Of a DNA stretch of 57,052 nucleotides, positions 8,935 to 17,265 are shown piece after piece. Under the pieces are notes generated by a model. That model had not been told where the DNA came from and ran no database searches. It worked only from the letters and a program-made list of their open reading frames with translations. The stretch spans positions 173,541 to 230,592 of the forward strand of contig JAMXCW010000002.1 of NCBI GenBank assembly GCA_024451685.1, read 5' to 3'. This stretch comes from Candidatus Bathyanammoxibius amoris (GTDB taxonomy: Bacteria > Planctomycetota > Brocadiia > Brocadiales > Bathyanammoxibiaceae). Positions within the stretch are counted from its first letter, which is position 1, and each line of letters opens with the position of its first letter. The position numbers and the translations under genes are program-made.

Positions 8935-10359
8935 TCAGAATATCACCTGGTACTGCAGTCTGACCTCCATGTCATGCAGGTCGCTACTCGACGCCCGTTC
9001 CCTGGTTATACGCATTATGTCCGCCTGCAATTTGTTATTGTTGCCCTTGAAGTACCACCCCACACCGCCGCCCACCTCACGCTCACGGTCACCACTCGTA
9101 TTGGTATCAGGCTCAATGAAACTGTAGCGCCCAGCGGCCTCCAGGTGTTTCCGGACGTACGGAAGCGGCACGAAATACCCTGCCTGAGACGTATAGCCGT
9201 AGCCCACATTGCTGCCCTGTTGGAAAAGCGTCCCGCCGGCGTGCGCGCCTACGTTCCTCCAGTAAAATTCCCCTAACAACGAGAATCCACGCCACTTGAA
9301 TCTGAGGTCGGCCGTGTACTGGCGCAGGGTAATGTTCCTGTTAAAGTCCCTGATTGCACCTCTGACGAACATCCTCCTGCCGTTATTCCAGACAAACGCG
9401 CCACCTAACGCAAGCTTTGGGTCCTCTTCGTATACAAGATCAGGCTCCGAATATGCGTCAAACTTCCCCAGCGGATTTACCGCCACCCTGGCCGCATACA
9501 TAAACTCGTTGTTGCTGTTTCTCACCTGATTTATACCGGCGCCCTGCAACATCGCCAGGTCATACTCAAACAGACCGTTCATGGGCGTGGCGTGCGCCAT
9601 GACACCTATATCCCTGCCCAGCTCAAACTCATTATTCGCAAGGGCCCTGACCACAAATTGCAGCTTGGCTGAAGAATTCAGCTTCTGGCGGTTAAACGGC
9701 ACCTTAAATTGCCCCCCGCGCAACCGGAGAAAGTCTTCTATCCTGTAATTTACGTAAACGTCCTTGAGTCTTCCTCTACCTTCAAACGCTGGAAGGCCCC
9801 ACTGGACCTTGTAGGTCAGGTCCTTTGTAAAGGCGTGGCCTGCGAACGTGATCCTGCTACGGGGGATACGGAATGAGTTGGTGTCTCTTAAGTCGTCGCT
9901 GTCCTGATAGGTGTAGCGGATCTGAATCCTGTTTTTTATCTGCAGCTTGAACTTTTCGTCAAGCGTCTCGAGATAAAAGCCCTTGCCAATCTTGTACCCC
10001 GCCTTGATTTTCGCCGGGGAGGCATCGGTTATGAGCTCCCGGCCCTGCTCGGTCTCCAGATAGCTTTTTACCGCGTCTTGTAGTTCTTCCCCTGAAACCC
10101 CGTATTCAGGGTCCGCGGTATTATTGGACCTGTATGCGACGGGTTCATATCTTGAACCCTTCCTAATAAGCCCCCGGCCGGTCTTCAGCGCCTCTATCTC
10201 GCCCCTCTGCACCTTAATTTCCTGTCTCTGGTCCTTGACCGTTTCCTCAAGGGCCTGCATGCGTTCAATCAACTGCTGTATGTCGGGGTCCTGGGCCGCA
10301 AGTGCCGTACCCGCCAGGGCAGGCACAATAAATAATACTATCAGAAATAATCGCCTCAT
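8935..10359 (-). CDS. Phosphate-selective porin, OprO/OprP-like
   Basis: A 474-residue outer-membrane protein. A signal peptide (LFLIVLFIVPALAGTALA) is followed by a coiled coil at about 25-60 (IQQLIERMQALEETVKDQRQ) and then a beta-barrel domain with family features such as the RIPRSRITFAGHAFTKDLTYKVQW stretch and a terminal aromatic (QVIF). The family forms trimeric channels, often anion or polyphosphate selective. The coiled coil may reach through the periplasm. It has a strong ribosome site (GGAGGT, 8 bases from ATG) and its own Pho-box array at 10459-10497, and lies between phoR and pstS, so phosphate uptake is the likely role; actual selectivity is inferred. Confidence 0.85.
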   Translation of the reverse strand: MRRLFLIVLFIVPALAGTALAAQDPDIQQLIERMQALEETVKDQRQEIKVQRGEIEALKTGRGLIRKGSRYEPVAYRSNNTADPEYGVSGEELQDAVKSYLETEQGRELITDASPAKIKAGYKIGKGFYLETLDEKFKLQIKNRIQIRYTYQDSDDLRDTNSFRIPRSRITFAGHAFTKDLTYKVQWGLPAFEGRGRLKDVYVNYRIEDFLRLRGGQFKVPFNRQKLNSSAKLQFVVRALANNEFELGRDIGVMAHATPMNGLFEYDLAMLQGAGINQVRNSNNEFMYAARVAVNPLGKFDAYSEPDLVYEEDPKLALGGAFVWNNGRRMFVRGAIRDFNRNITLRQYTADLRFKWRGFSLLGEFYWRNVGAHAGGTLFQQGSNVGYGYTSQAGYFVPLPYVRKHLEAAGRYSFIEPDTNTSGDREREVGGGVGWYFKGNNNKLQADIMRITRERASSSDLHDMEVRLQYQVIF

Positions 10360-10458
10360 TTTCTTTTACCTCCATTTCCAGAACGGCGAAGACAAGCCAC
10401 TCTCCGAAAGGTCATATCCAACCCGCCGCTTTACCTGTAGAAATTCTACCAGCAGGTT

Positions 10459-10497
10459 GTTAAAGCTGAATTAAGACCGCATTAAGATTTGGTTAAT
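10459..10497 (-). promoter_or_regulatory. Putative Pho box: four TTAA units at 11-bp spacing, upstream of the porin gene
   Basis: TTAA occurs on the plus strand at 10460, 10471, 10482 and 10493, each 11 bases from the next, in the same order of flanking bases as the pstS site (TTAAC, TTAAT, TTAAT, TTAAC toward the porin). A further TTAA at 10501 is out of register. Ten bases after the last unit, reading toward the porin, TAGAAT (10443-10448) could serve as the -10 element, which is the spacing expected when PhoB replaces a -35 contact. Confidence 0.8.
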
Positions 10498-10623
10498 GTA
10501 TTAACACCCCCGAAAAACCCTGAATAATCGACATGCCTGTAATAAGGCTTCATCTCAGGAATTCAGAACGCTACATGAATATTGGTGTGATTTTCGCGAA
10601 GGTCCAGGGGAAAGGTACGGGAT

Positions 10624-11697
10624 TCAACTGCCTGACTTTGGGAAGGTAATGGTAAAGGTGCTGCCGTGGCCCGGCTTGCTCCCGGCAAAGACTGTTCCCC
10701 CGTGAGCCAGCGCGATGTGTTTTACGATGGCAAGCCCGAGACCCGTACCGCCCACTTCCCTGGAGCGTGCCTTGTCTACCCGATAAAAACGTTCAAAAAT
10801 ACGGGCAAGTTTTGCCTCCGGTATACCAATCCCGGTATCAGAAACGGATAGTTCCACCTGCCCGTTCTTTTCGTTCGCTGAGATGGTTATTTCCCCGCGA
10901 GACGGTGTATACTTTATGGCGTTATCCAGAAGATTTGCCAGGGCCTGGTCCAGCAGGGTCACATCGGCATATATAGAAGTCAGACCTTCCGGTATGTCCA
11001 CCGTAACGGTATGTTTCTTTTCGAGGATATGGTCGTCAAAGGTCCCGATGATCTTGTTTATAAACGGCCGGAGCTTTGTCTTTTTCAGTTCCAGTGGAAT
11101 CTGCCCCGATTCTATCTTTGAGAGGCTGAGGAGGTCGCCAACCAGGTTGTTTAAGCGGTTGGTGTGCCTTTCAATAATAGAGAGGAATTTTCGGGCGTTC
11201 TCCGGCTCTTCAAGCGCGCCGTCCTTTAGTGTCTCCACGAACCCCTTTATGGAGGCCAGCGGCGTCTTAAGCTCGTGGGAAACGTTTGCCACAAAGTCCA
11301 CCCGCATCTTCTCGAGTTTCTTCAGCTCGGTAATGTCGTGGGCTATTATGGCAACCCCCAGTTCAGTATTAGACTCCCTTATGGGTATTACGTGCAGGCG
11401 GAATATCCTCTTGCCTGGAATAAGGTCTGTGCTCTCAAACTTATGGACATTGCCGCTTATCAGCGTCTCCTTTATAAGTGTATTTAACTTTTCATTATCG
11501 AAGACCTCACGGATATACCTGCCCATGGTCTTTTTGCGGTTAAGACCGAACATCTTACAGGCGGCCCTGTTAATGAGGAACGCCTTCCCCTTCCTGTCTA
11601 CCGCAAGTACCCCTTCCGTCATGCTCGAGAGGGTGGCGGTAAGCCTGTCCCTTTCACGGACCAGTTCCGGAAAATTTTCCTGCAATTTTGCTGCCAT
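10624..11697 (-). CDS. phoR: PhoR-type sensor histidine kinase without membrane segment
   Basis: A 357-residue kinase. A PAS domain spans about 20-125, HisKA follows with VSHELKTPL (His141), and the ATPase domain shows NLLDNAIKYTP, DTGIGIP and GGTGLGLAIVKH. Standard PhoR has one or two transmembrane helices and a Cache-like or linker region before PAS; none is present here, and an in-frame upstream stop (the phoB stop, 2 bases before the ATG) excludes a longer form. AAGGA precedes the start. It overlaps no other gene and directly follows phoB, whose product it should phosphorylate. Phosphate information presumably arrives from PhoU/Pst. Confidence 0.88.
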   Translation of the reverse strand: MAAKLQENFPELVRERDRLTATLSSMTEGVLAVDRKGKAFLINRAACKMFGLNRKKTMGRYIREVFDNEKLNTLIKETLISGNVHKFESTDLIPGKRIFRLHVIPIRESNTELGVAIIAHDITELKKLEKMRVDFVANVSHELKTPLASIKGFVETLKDGALEEPENARKFLSIIERHTNRLNNLVGDLLSLSKIESGQIPLELKKTKLRPFINKIIGTFDDHILEKKHTVTVDIPEGLTSIYADVTLLDQALANLLDNAIKYTPSRGEITISANEKNGQVELSVSDTGIGIPEAKLARIFERFYRVDKARSREVGGTGLGLAIVKHIALAHGGTVFAGSKPGHGSTFTITFPKSGS

Positions 11698-11699
11698 AT

Positions 11700-12383
11700 C
11701 TAATCCTTGAACCTATAGCCTACACCACGCACCGTCACTATATACGGGGCATACTTGCCCAGTTTCTTGCGGAGGGAGGCAACGTGTACGTCAATGGTCC
11801 TGTCTACCACCACAGAGTGCTCACCCAGGACACCACTCATCAGGTCGTCCCTGGTAAACACCCTCCCCGGCCTCTCGGCCAGGTAGTGGAGGAGTTTGAA
11901 CTCTGTTACGGTGAGCGGTATGCTTTTCCCGTTCAATGAAACCTCATGCCGCGCCGTATCGATGACAAGACCGTCTACCTTTATAAATTTTTTGGACCTT
12001 GCATCTCTCTCCGGCCTCCTCAACACCGCCTTCACCCTGGACGTGAGGATTCTGGGGCTGAAGGGTTTTGTGACGTAATCGTCCACGCCCAGCTCAAGAC
12101 CCGCTACGACATCGGCCTCAGAATCCTTGACCGACAGGATTATGATTGGTATGTCGGCCGTCTTGGGGTCTTGCTTGAGTCTCCTGCAAACCTCAAGGCC
12201 GTCGAGCCTGGGCAACATCAGGTCGAGGAGCACGAGCGATGGATGCCTGCTCCTGGCAATCTGGAGCCCCCCCTCTCCGTCATAGGCGTACACCACCTTG
12301 AAACCCTCTTTTTCAAGGTTGTACTGTATCAGCTCCACCAGGTCCTTCTCGTCTTCTATTATGAGAATGTATTTCTTTGGCAT
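11700..12383 (-). CDS. phoB: Phosphate regulon response regulator PhoB
   Basis: A 227-residue OmpR/PhoB-family regulator. The receiver domain has the acidic pair at 11-12, phospho-acceptor Asp54 in LVLLDLMLPRLDG and the conserved Lys in DYVTKPFSPRIL. The C-terminal winged helix ends with SVVVDRTIDVHVASLRKKLG and TVRGVGYRF, which is PhoB-like. It is the likely reader of the two 11-bp TTAA arrays (8831-8869 and 10459-10497). phoR follows after 2 bases. Confidence 0.92.
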   Translation of the reverse strand: MPKKYILIIEDEKDLVELIQYNLEKEGFKVVYAYDGEGGLQIARSRHPSLVLLDLMLPRLDGLEVCRRLKQDPKTADIPIIILSVKDSEADVVAGLELGVDDYVTKPFSPRILTSRVKAVLRRPERDARSKKFIKVDGLVIDTARHEVSLNGKSIPLTVTEFKLLHYLAERPGRVFTRDDLMSGVLGEHSVVVDRTIDVHVASLRKKLGKYAPYIVTVRGVGYRFKD

Positions 12384-12474
12384 TTTGCTGAATAGATTTT
12401 TAACCCTGTACGGGGTCTTGTCAATGATATTTCCGGTCTTTTTTAGAAACTTGATTTATATCGACTCTGTTGAG

Positions 12475-12541
12475 GCAGGGTGTGCGTCGTCCGCCTCTGG
12501 TCGAAAATCTGCCATGTTTGGAGGCAGGCGGACGTCCCTGC
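12475..12541. repeat. Imperfect inverted repeat between bioA and phoB
   Basis: GCAGGG at 12475-12480 and CCCTGC at 12536-12541 pair, and inside them CGTCCGCC (12487-12494) pairs with GGCGGACG. The stem is interrupted by a short bulge and closes a loop of about 30 bases. It lies in the 194-base bioA-phoB spacer. It could be a transcript-end structure or a member of a dispersed palindrome family; no T-run follows on the minus strand, so an intrinsic terminator is not supported. Confidence 0.5.
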
Positions 12542-12577
12542 AGTTATTAAATCAAACCAGGAAGAGTCAATCACTCC

Positions 12578-13951
12578 TTAGCGCGTACGTGCCGTGGCCG
12601 CCTCAATAGACTCATATACTATACCCGTCAGTTCCGTCAACTTATCCGTGGTTATGGATAACGGCGGCATGATTACAATTATGTCGTCCAGAGGTCTTAA
12701 AAACGCCCCTCTCTTCCTTGCCTCCAGTATCACCCTCTGCCCCACTTCTTCCTCCGGCGGATACATTTTCTTCGTCCTCTTGTCTTTCACCAGCTCAATC
12801 CCGGCGATAAGGCCCAGCTGGCGGACGTCACCGACGGACTCTAATTCATTGAACCCGTTCAAACACTCTGTAAGAAGTTTTATCTTCGGCTGAAGTTTTT
12901 CGAGTACATCCTCATCCTCGAACAACTCAAGACTGGCAAGGGCGGCGGCACACCCCAGCGGGTGTCCCGTGTACGTGTGGCCGTGGTAGAACGTCCTGCC
13001 GCTGTCCCCCAGGAACGCCTCAAATATCCTGTCCGTCGCGAGGGTGGCGGCGAGCGGCATGTAACCCCCGTTAATGCCTTTGGAAAGGCACATAATGTCC
13101 GGTGACACGTCTTCGTGCTCGCAGGCGAACATCCTGCCCGTCCTGCCGAAGCCGGTCATTACCTCGTCAGCAATCAGCAAGACGTCATATCTGTCGCACA
13201 ACTCCCTGACACCTTTTAAAAAACCGGGGGGATGTACTATCATCCCGCCCGCCCCCTGCACGAGCGGTTCCATGATTAATGCGGTGGTCTCACGGCTGTT
13301 TTCCTTCATTATCTCTTCTAGCTTCTCCAGGCAGGCCAGCCTGCACGTCTCACTGGAATCCCTGTGCAGGGGACACCTGTAGCAGTAGGGCGCGGGGGCA
13401 AATGTGACGTCGAAGAGCAGCGGTTTATAAAGCTCGTGAAATGATTGTATCCCGCCTGCACTTACGGCCCCCAGCGTATCGCCGTGGTAACTGTAATCCA
13501 GGGCGATAAACCTCTGTTTCAGTGGTGAACCCGTCTGCTGCCGGTATTGGAACGACATCTTCAGCGCCACCTCTACGGCGGTAGATCCGTTGTCTGAATA
13601 AAACACCTTGTTCAGCCCTCCGGGCGTTATCTCTACCAGCCTCTTTGCCAGTCTCACCGCGGGCACGTTGGACAGGCCCAACAGGGTGGAGTGCGCCATT
13701 TTATCCAGTTGCGACTTCACGGCTTTATCTATGTGCCTGTTGCGGTGGCCGTGGATGTTGCACCACATTGAGGATACGCCGTCTATGTACTCGTTTCCGT
13801 GAACGTCCCTCAGGGTCACACCCTCCGCTTCTTTTATTATGATGGGCCCTTCCGCCGCCAGGAGGTCCTTCATCTGGGTAAACGGGTGCCAGAGATATGC
13901 CTTATTCCATTCTTCCAGTTGATGGGTTTCTTTTAGACAAGTCTTTTTCAT
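12578..13951 (-). CDS. bioA: Adenosylmethionine-8-amino-7-oxononanoate aminotransferase
   Basis: A 457-residue PLP enzyme of class III aminotransferases that converts KAPA to DAPA in biotin synthesis, normally with SAM as amino donor. BioA-specific features are the N-terminal LWHPFTQMK, DGVSSMWCNIHGH and YSDNGSTAVEVALKM; the PLP lysine is in LSKGINGGYMPL, preceded by IADEVMTGFGRTG. Product and substrate are cytoplasmic. It is on the same strand as, and 9 kb from, bioD, with the phosphate regulon between. No biotin-operator-like sequence was recognised upstream. Confidence 0.94.
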   Translation of the reverse strand: MKKTCLKETHQLEEWNKAYLWHPFTQMKDLLAAEGPIIIKEAEGVTLRDVHGNEYIDGVSSMWCNIHGHRNRHIDKAVKSQLDKMAHSTLLGLSNVPAVRLAKRLVEITPGGLNKVFYSDNGSTAVEVALKMSFQYRQQTGSPLKQRFIALDYSYHGDTLGAVSAGGIQSFHELYKPLLFDVTFAPAPYCYRCPLHRDSSETCRLACLEKLEEIMKENSRETTALIMEPLVQGAGGMIVHPPGFLKGVRELCDRYDVLLIADEVMTGFGRTGRMFACEHEDVSPDIMCLSKGINGGYMPLAATLATDRIFEAFLGDSGRTFYHGHTYTGHPLGCAAALASLELFEDEDVLEKLQPKIKLLTECLNGFNELESVGDVRQLGLIAGIELVKDKRTKKMYPPEEEVGQRVILEARKRGAFLRPLDDIIVIMPPLSITTDKLTELTGIVYESIEAATARTR

Positions 13952-13984
13952 AAACGCTCAATAGTGGTTACGTCGACACGTAAC

Positions 13985-14326
13985 CTAGTTTACCCTGCTC
14001 CTCATGGCATTTCTTTTGATATTTTCTTTCTCTTCTTCATTCAAGTCGGGTAGAGTCTCGAGGTATTCATCAACGCCCTTTGACCCTTTAGCCTTGTATA
14101 CCTTATGGGCATCCTCAGTACGATTTAATATATATTGCCCTCTGGATGTTAACGCCGCCTCTTTTGCCGCTTCAGCAGTATCCTTTGCACTGGTGGCAGA
14201 TTTCTCTGCAGCTTGCGCGGAACGTTCTGAAGCATTTGTTGACCGGTAAGCAAGGTACGCACAAATAATTGCTATAGCTAAACTGATGCAGCTGATTACA
14301 TCCATTAAATCAAACTCCCATTTCAT
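13985..14326 (-). CDS. Small hypothetical protein: membrane anchor plus Ala-rich helix
   Basis: A 113-residue protein of no recognised family. One transmembrane helix (VISCISLAIAIICAYLAYR, about 10-28) is followed by an alanine-, serine- and glutamate-rich stretch (NASERSAQAAEKSATSAKDTAEAAKEAA) that should form a long amphipathic or coiled-coil helix, then a charged tail. Such layouts are common in membrane-tethered scaffolds; no function is implied. It has its own start and stop between bioA and the palindrome-rich spacer, and no overlapping better frame. Confidence 0.6.
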   Translation of the reverse strand: MKWEFDLMDVISCISLAIAIICAYLAYRSTNASERSAQAAEKSATSAKDTAEAAKEAALTSRGQYILNRTEDAHKVYKAKGSKGVDEYLETLPDLNEEEKENIKRNAMRSRVN

Positions 14327-14359
14327 TTTTCTTCTATCCTACGACATTTTCAAAAAGAT

Positions 14360-14451
14360 GTAGCGTGCGAGCTTGCTCGCACGTTGAGACTCCAACTCGA
14401 CAGACAGAGTTAACTCAACCTATTGAACGTGGCAGCAAGCTACCACGCTAC
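14360..14451. repeat. Two facing copies of a 24-bp palindromic repeat
   Basis: Copy 1 (14360-14383) starts GTAGCGTG and contains a perfect 9-bp stem, CGTGCGAGC-TT-GCTCGCACG. Copy 2 (14428-14451) is the same element on the opposite strand with one stem mismatch. A third copy is at 55660-55683. The rest of this 275-base spacer (14327-14601) holds further short palindromes, including AGGCAGGTC/GACCTGCCT near 14512-14536 and GGTGCGTC/GACGCACC near 14550-14566; I see no gene in it. Confidence 0.75.
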
Positions 14452-14601
14452 ACAGAAAACTGCTTTTTGATGTAGGGACAATCCGTATCGGGTAGCACGG
14501 GGTCGTGCCAGAGGCAGGTCAAGAAGACCTGCCTTACCAGCCTCTCTGGTGCGTCGAGACGCACCCTGCTTCTGTGAAATAATCAGCCGTATACGCAGCA
14601 C

Positions 14602-15405
14602 CTAGTCCCCATCAAACGCCACACTCACTTTGTCCCCCCTGGAGCAATTTAGTGATTCGCTTGCGCTGCCGCAGTTTACGGCCACCTCGAGATGTCCGGA
14701 GCTGCCAAAGAGCGCGAGCGGCTCGCCCGGACGGCCGTCCTGATATGTGGTGCTTAATTTACCGATTTTCTTGCCGCCAACAGTTACAGACGAGACGTGC
14801 GATTCAGACCTTCTAACCAGACCATGGTCAATGTTGGTAATCAGGTTTCCGAAATGGTCCACGTGGATCACCTCTCCGACCAGGGTGCCGTCTGGAGAGG
14901 TCTCGGGTGCAGGAAGGTTCACCTTCTTCAACAATCCTTTCAGGCTGCCCCCCAACTCCTCAGGTTTAACGCCCAGCGACAGGTGCGCGGCAACGGGTGC
15001 AAAGACGTCCCTGCCGTGAAACGTGTCACTTATTTCAGGCAGAAAAAACTCCGGGTTAGAAACCTCCACCAGTGACAGCACCTTTTCCCGGGCCACAATT
15101 GGTCCGAGGATACCGTTATCGGGTGCGAGGAAGATGTATCTGTGCGTCTGAACGCACACAATCTTTCTCTCCCCCCCTACGCCGGGGTCCACGACGGCCA
15201 CGAAGATAGTGCCGTCCGGAAAGAATTTGTAGGAAGAACTTAGCAAGAACGCACCCCCCATGACGTCTTGCGGCCGGACGCCGTGGCAGAGGTCTATTAC
15301 AAGTGCCCCGGGGTTGATACCGGCGATGACGGCCTTCATCGTGCCGACGTAGCCGTCGTCGAGGCCGAAGTCCGTGAGCAGGGCTATCGCTTTACCTTTA
15401 GACAT
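14602..15405 (-). CDS. SAM hydroxide adenosyltransferase (DUF62 family)
   Basis: A 267-residue protein of the SAM hydroxide adenosyltransferase/chlorinase-fluorinase family, whose common bacterial members hydrolyse S-adenosylmethionine to adenosine and methionine. The opening ALLTDFGLDDGYVGTMKAVI, VVDPGVGG and LAPDNGILG are family hallmarks, and DHFGNLITNI begins the C-terminal domain. The reaction is cytoplasmic; its physiological purpose is unclear even in studied species. It stands alone, 79 bases after a radical SAM gene on the same strand. Confidence 0.88.
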   Translation of the reverse strand: MSKGKAIALLTDFGLDDGYVGTMKAVIAGINPGALVIDLCHGVRPQDVMGGAFLLSSSYKFFPDGTIFVAVVDPGVGGERKIVCVQTHRYIFLAPDNGILGPIVAREKVLSLVEVSNPEFFLPEISDTFHGRDVFAPVAAHLSLGVKPEELGGSLKGLLKKVNLPAPETSPDGTLVGEVIHVDHFGNLITNIDHGLVRRSESHVSSVTVGGKKIGKLSTTYQDGRPGEPLALFGSSGHLEVAVNCGSASESLNCSRGDKVSVAFDGD

Positions 15406-15484
15406 TTTCCCAGAAACTTCCCCCTACAGGGATGGGGTGGTCCCTTGCAAGGAGCACGGCATAGCCGTGCCCTACCCCCCGTTC

Positions 15485-16522
15485 TTAGATACTTCCCACC
15501 ATCGGAAATGGATGGTCACAGAAACGGCACTTCTTGTCCTCAAGTCCCACTATGTTCACGTAGTACCCGAGCCGTTCTATGAGTAGTTGTGCGCAGTTTG
15601 CGCAATACGTATTCTCGCCCGGGTGGTCTGCCACGTTCCCTATGTATACGTAGTTCAGTCCCGCATTCCGTCCTATGTCCCAGGCCTCCTCCAGCTTCTC
15701 CACGGGCGTAGACGGCAGGTGTGATAAATCCAAATAGGGATGGAACCGGGTGACATGCCAGGGCGTATCCGCTCCCAGGTTTTCTTTGATGGTCCCGGCA
15801 ATCTCCTTTAGCTCCTCCGGGCTGTCGTTATAGCCGGGAACTACGTTTGTTATTACCTCCACGTGCATGTCCCACTTATTCTTTGCGCGTATTGTGGCAT
15901 CAAGAATGGGCCCCGGGTCTTTTATCTTTGCCACCTCTTTATAGAAGCGGCTGCCGTCGAATCTTCCCTTAAAGTCAACGCGGAACGCGTCAAGATAAGG
16001 GCCTATAGCGTCCAGCGCCCCGGCCTCCACGTAGCCGTTTGTAACAAAGACCGTATAAAGTCCCTCTGCCTTTGCCAGCTTTGCGCCGTCAATGGCGTAT
16101 TCCATCCATATAACGGGCTCGTTATAAGTCCATGCGATACCCTGGCTACCGCTCTTCTTGGCATTGTTAACGAGCTGTTCGGGTGAGAGTGTTTCTGTTC
16201 TCTCGGCGGACTTATCCGCCACCGCGTGGGCAATCTGCCAGTTCTGACAGTCACCGCATCGCATGTTGCAGCCCAGCGAGCCTATGGAGTAGGCGGCGCT
16301 GCCGGGGTAGAAGTGATACAGGGGCTTTTTCTCGATTGGGTCAGCACATACAGAGGAAACACGTCCGTATATGAGTGAATACAGCTTGCCGTCGACATTT
16401 TGCCTTGCCCCGCAAAGCCCCAGCCTTCCGGGCGCAATTACACAGCGATGCGGACAGAGAAAACACTGCAGCCTGTTGTCCCCTCCGGCCGGCTCATAAA
16501 ACAGGGCTTCGTGTTTGAACAT
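15485..16522 (-). CDS. AmmeMemoRadiSam-type radical SAM enzyme (AmrS-like)
   Basis: A 345-residue radical SAM protein related to pyruvate-formate-lyase activases. Its cluster motif is CNMRCGDC (Cys85, Cys89, Cys92; CxxxCxxC). An N-terminal zinc-like set (CFLCPHRCVI and CGARQN) and a C-terminal CANC...CRFC ribbon match the AmmeMemoRadiSam system enzyme. AMMECR1 and Memo partners, which give the system its name, are not in this window. The ATG follows the upstream MBL-fold gene's stop by one base (TAAGATG), so the two are translationally coupled. Confidence 0.85.
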   Translation of the reverse strand: MFKHEALFYEPAGGDNRLQCFLCPHRCVIAPGRLGLCGARQNVDGKLYSLIYGRVSSVCADPIEKKPLYHFYPGSAAYSIGSLGCNMRCGDCQNWQIAHAVADKSAERTETLSPEQLVNNAKKSGSQGIAWTYNEPVIWMEYAIDGAKLAKAEGLYTVFVTNGYVEAGALDAIGPYLDAFRVDFKGRFDGSRFYKEVAKIKDPGPILDATIRAKNKWDMHVEVITNVVPGYNDSPEELKEIAGTIKENLGADTPWHVTRFHPYLDLSHLPSTPVEKLEEAWDIGRNAGLNYVYIGNVADHPGENTYCANCAQLLIERLGYYVNIVGLEDKKCRFCDHPFPMVGSI

Positions 16523-16523
16523 C

Positions 16524-17264
16524 TTACTTATAAGTTGGGACTACGATCTCGGTTTCGTCGGGGAGTGTGTCTTTGCTTACCGTCATGGTATCCCCCCCGA
16601 GAACCCGGACGTTTTCCTTGTCTTTAAGAAACCGCTTAACCCCGAACAGGGTAAATTTGCAGTCGGGCGTCTTGAAATGCATGGGTATTACTACGCTCGG
16701 TTTCAGCTGGTCTATAACCGACGCCGCCTCCAGGTATTCTATTGTGTACGCGCCGCCCGTGGGTATAAACAGTACGTCCGGCTTCCCTATGGCCTCTATC
16801 TGCTCCTTACTGAGCAGGTGGCCAAGGTCGCCAAGATGAACTATCTTCAGCCCGTCGACGTTAAACACAAAGACGGAGTTCTTCCCGTCTCTTCTGCCCT
16901 GGACGTCATCATGATACGTACCAACGTTGTAGATTTCTATGTCTTTTACGGTCTCCTTTATCGTCTGCCAGCCGCGTCCATGAAAGTCTTCGCCTCTCAG
17001 TATAACGGGATTGTTTGTATAAGGACGCACGTAATTATGGTCAAAGTGCTCGTGGCTGATGGTTATTACGTCGGGCATGACGTCGGGCAGGTCGTAGCCC
17101 GTCTCCTCACCCATAGGGTCTGTAAGCAACTTCGTGCCCTGGGACGACTCTATCAGAAAGCATGAATGTCCAAACCACTTTATAGTAACCTCGCCCGACG
17201 CGTGAACTACGCCACACCAAAAAATTAAACCAGTAAATAATACCAGCCAGAATAGTTTTTTCAT
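16524..17264 (-). CDS. Secreted MBL-fold metallohydrolase (UPF0173-like)
   Basis: A 246-residue metallo-beta-lactamase-fold protein. An N-terminal hydrophobic segment (LFWLVLFTGLIFWCGVVHA) predicts export. The metal-binding HxHxDH is at 71-76 (HEHFDH), with further ligands likely in HLGDLGHLL and in VVIPMHFK. Domain layout resembles the L-ascorbate-lactonase-like/UPF0173 group, which hydrolyse small molecules of mostly unknown identity. It lies between a Cys-rich microprotein gene (stop one base before its ATG) and the radical SAM gene, both tightly coupled. Confidence 0.8.
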   Translation of the reverse strand: MKKLFWLVLFTGLIFWCGVVHASGEVTIKWFGHSCFLIESSQGTKLLTDPMGEETGYDLPDVMPDVITISHEHFDHNYVRPYTNNPVILRGEDFHGRGWQTIKETVKDIEIYNVGTYHDDVQGRRDGKNSVFVFNVDGLKIVHLGDLGHLLSKEQIEAIGKPDVLFIPTGGAYTIEYLEAASVIDQLKPSVVIPMHFKTPDCKFTLFGVKRFLKDKENVRVLGGDTMTVSKDTLPDETEIVVPTYK

Positions 17265-17265
17265 C

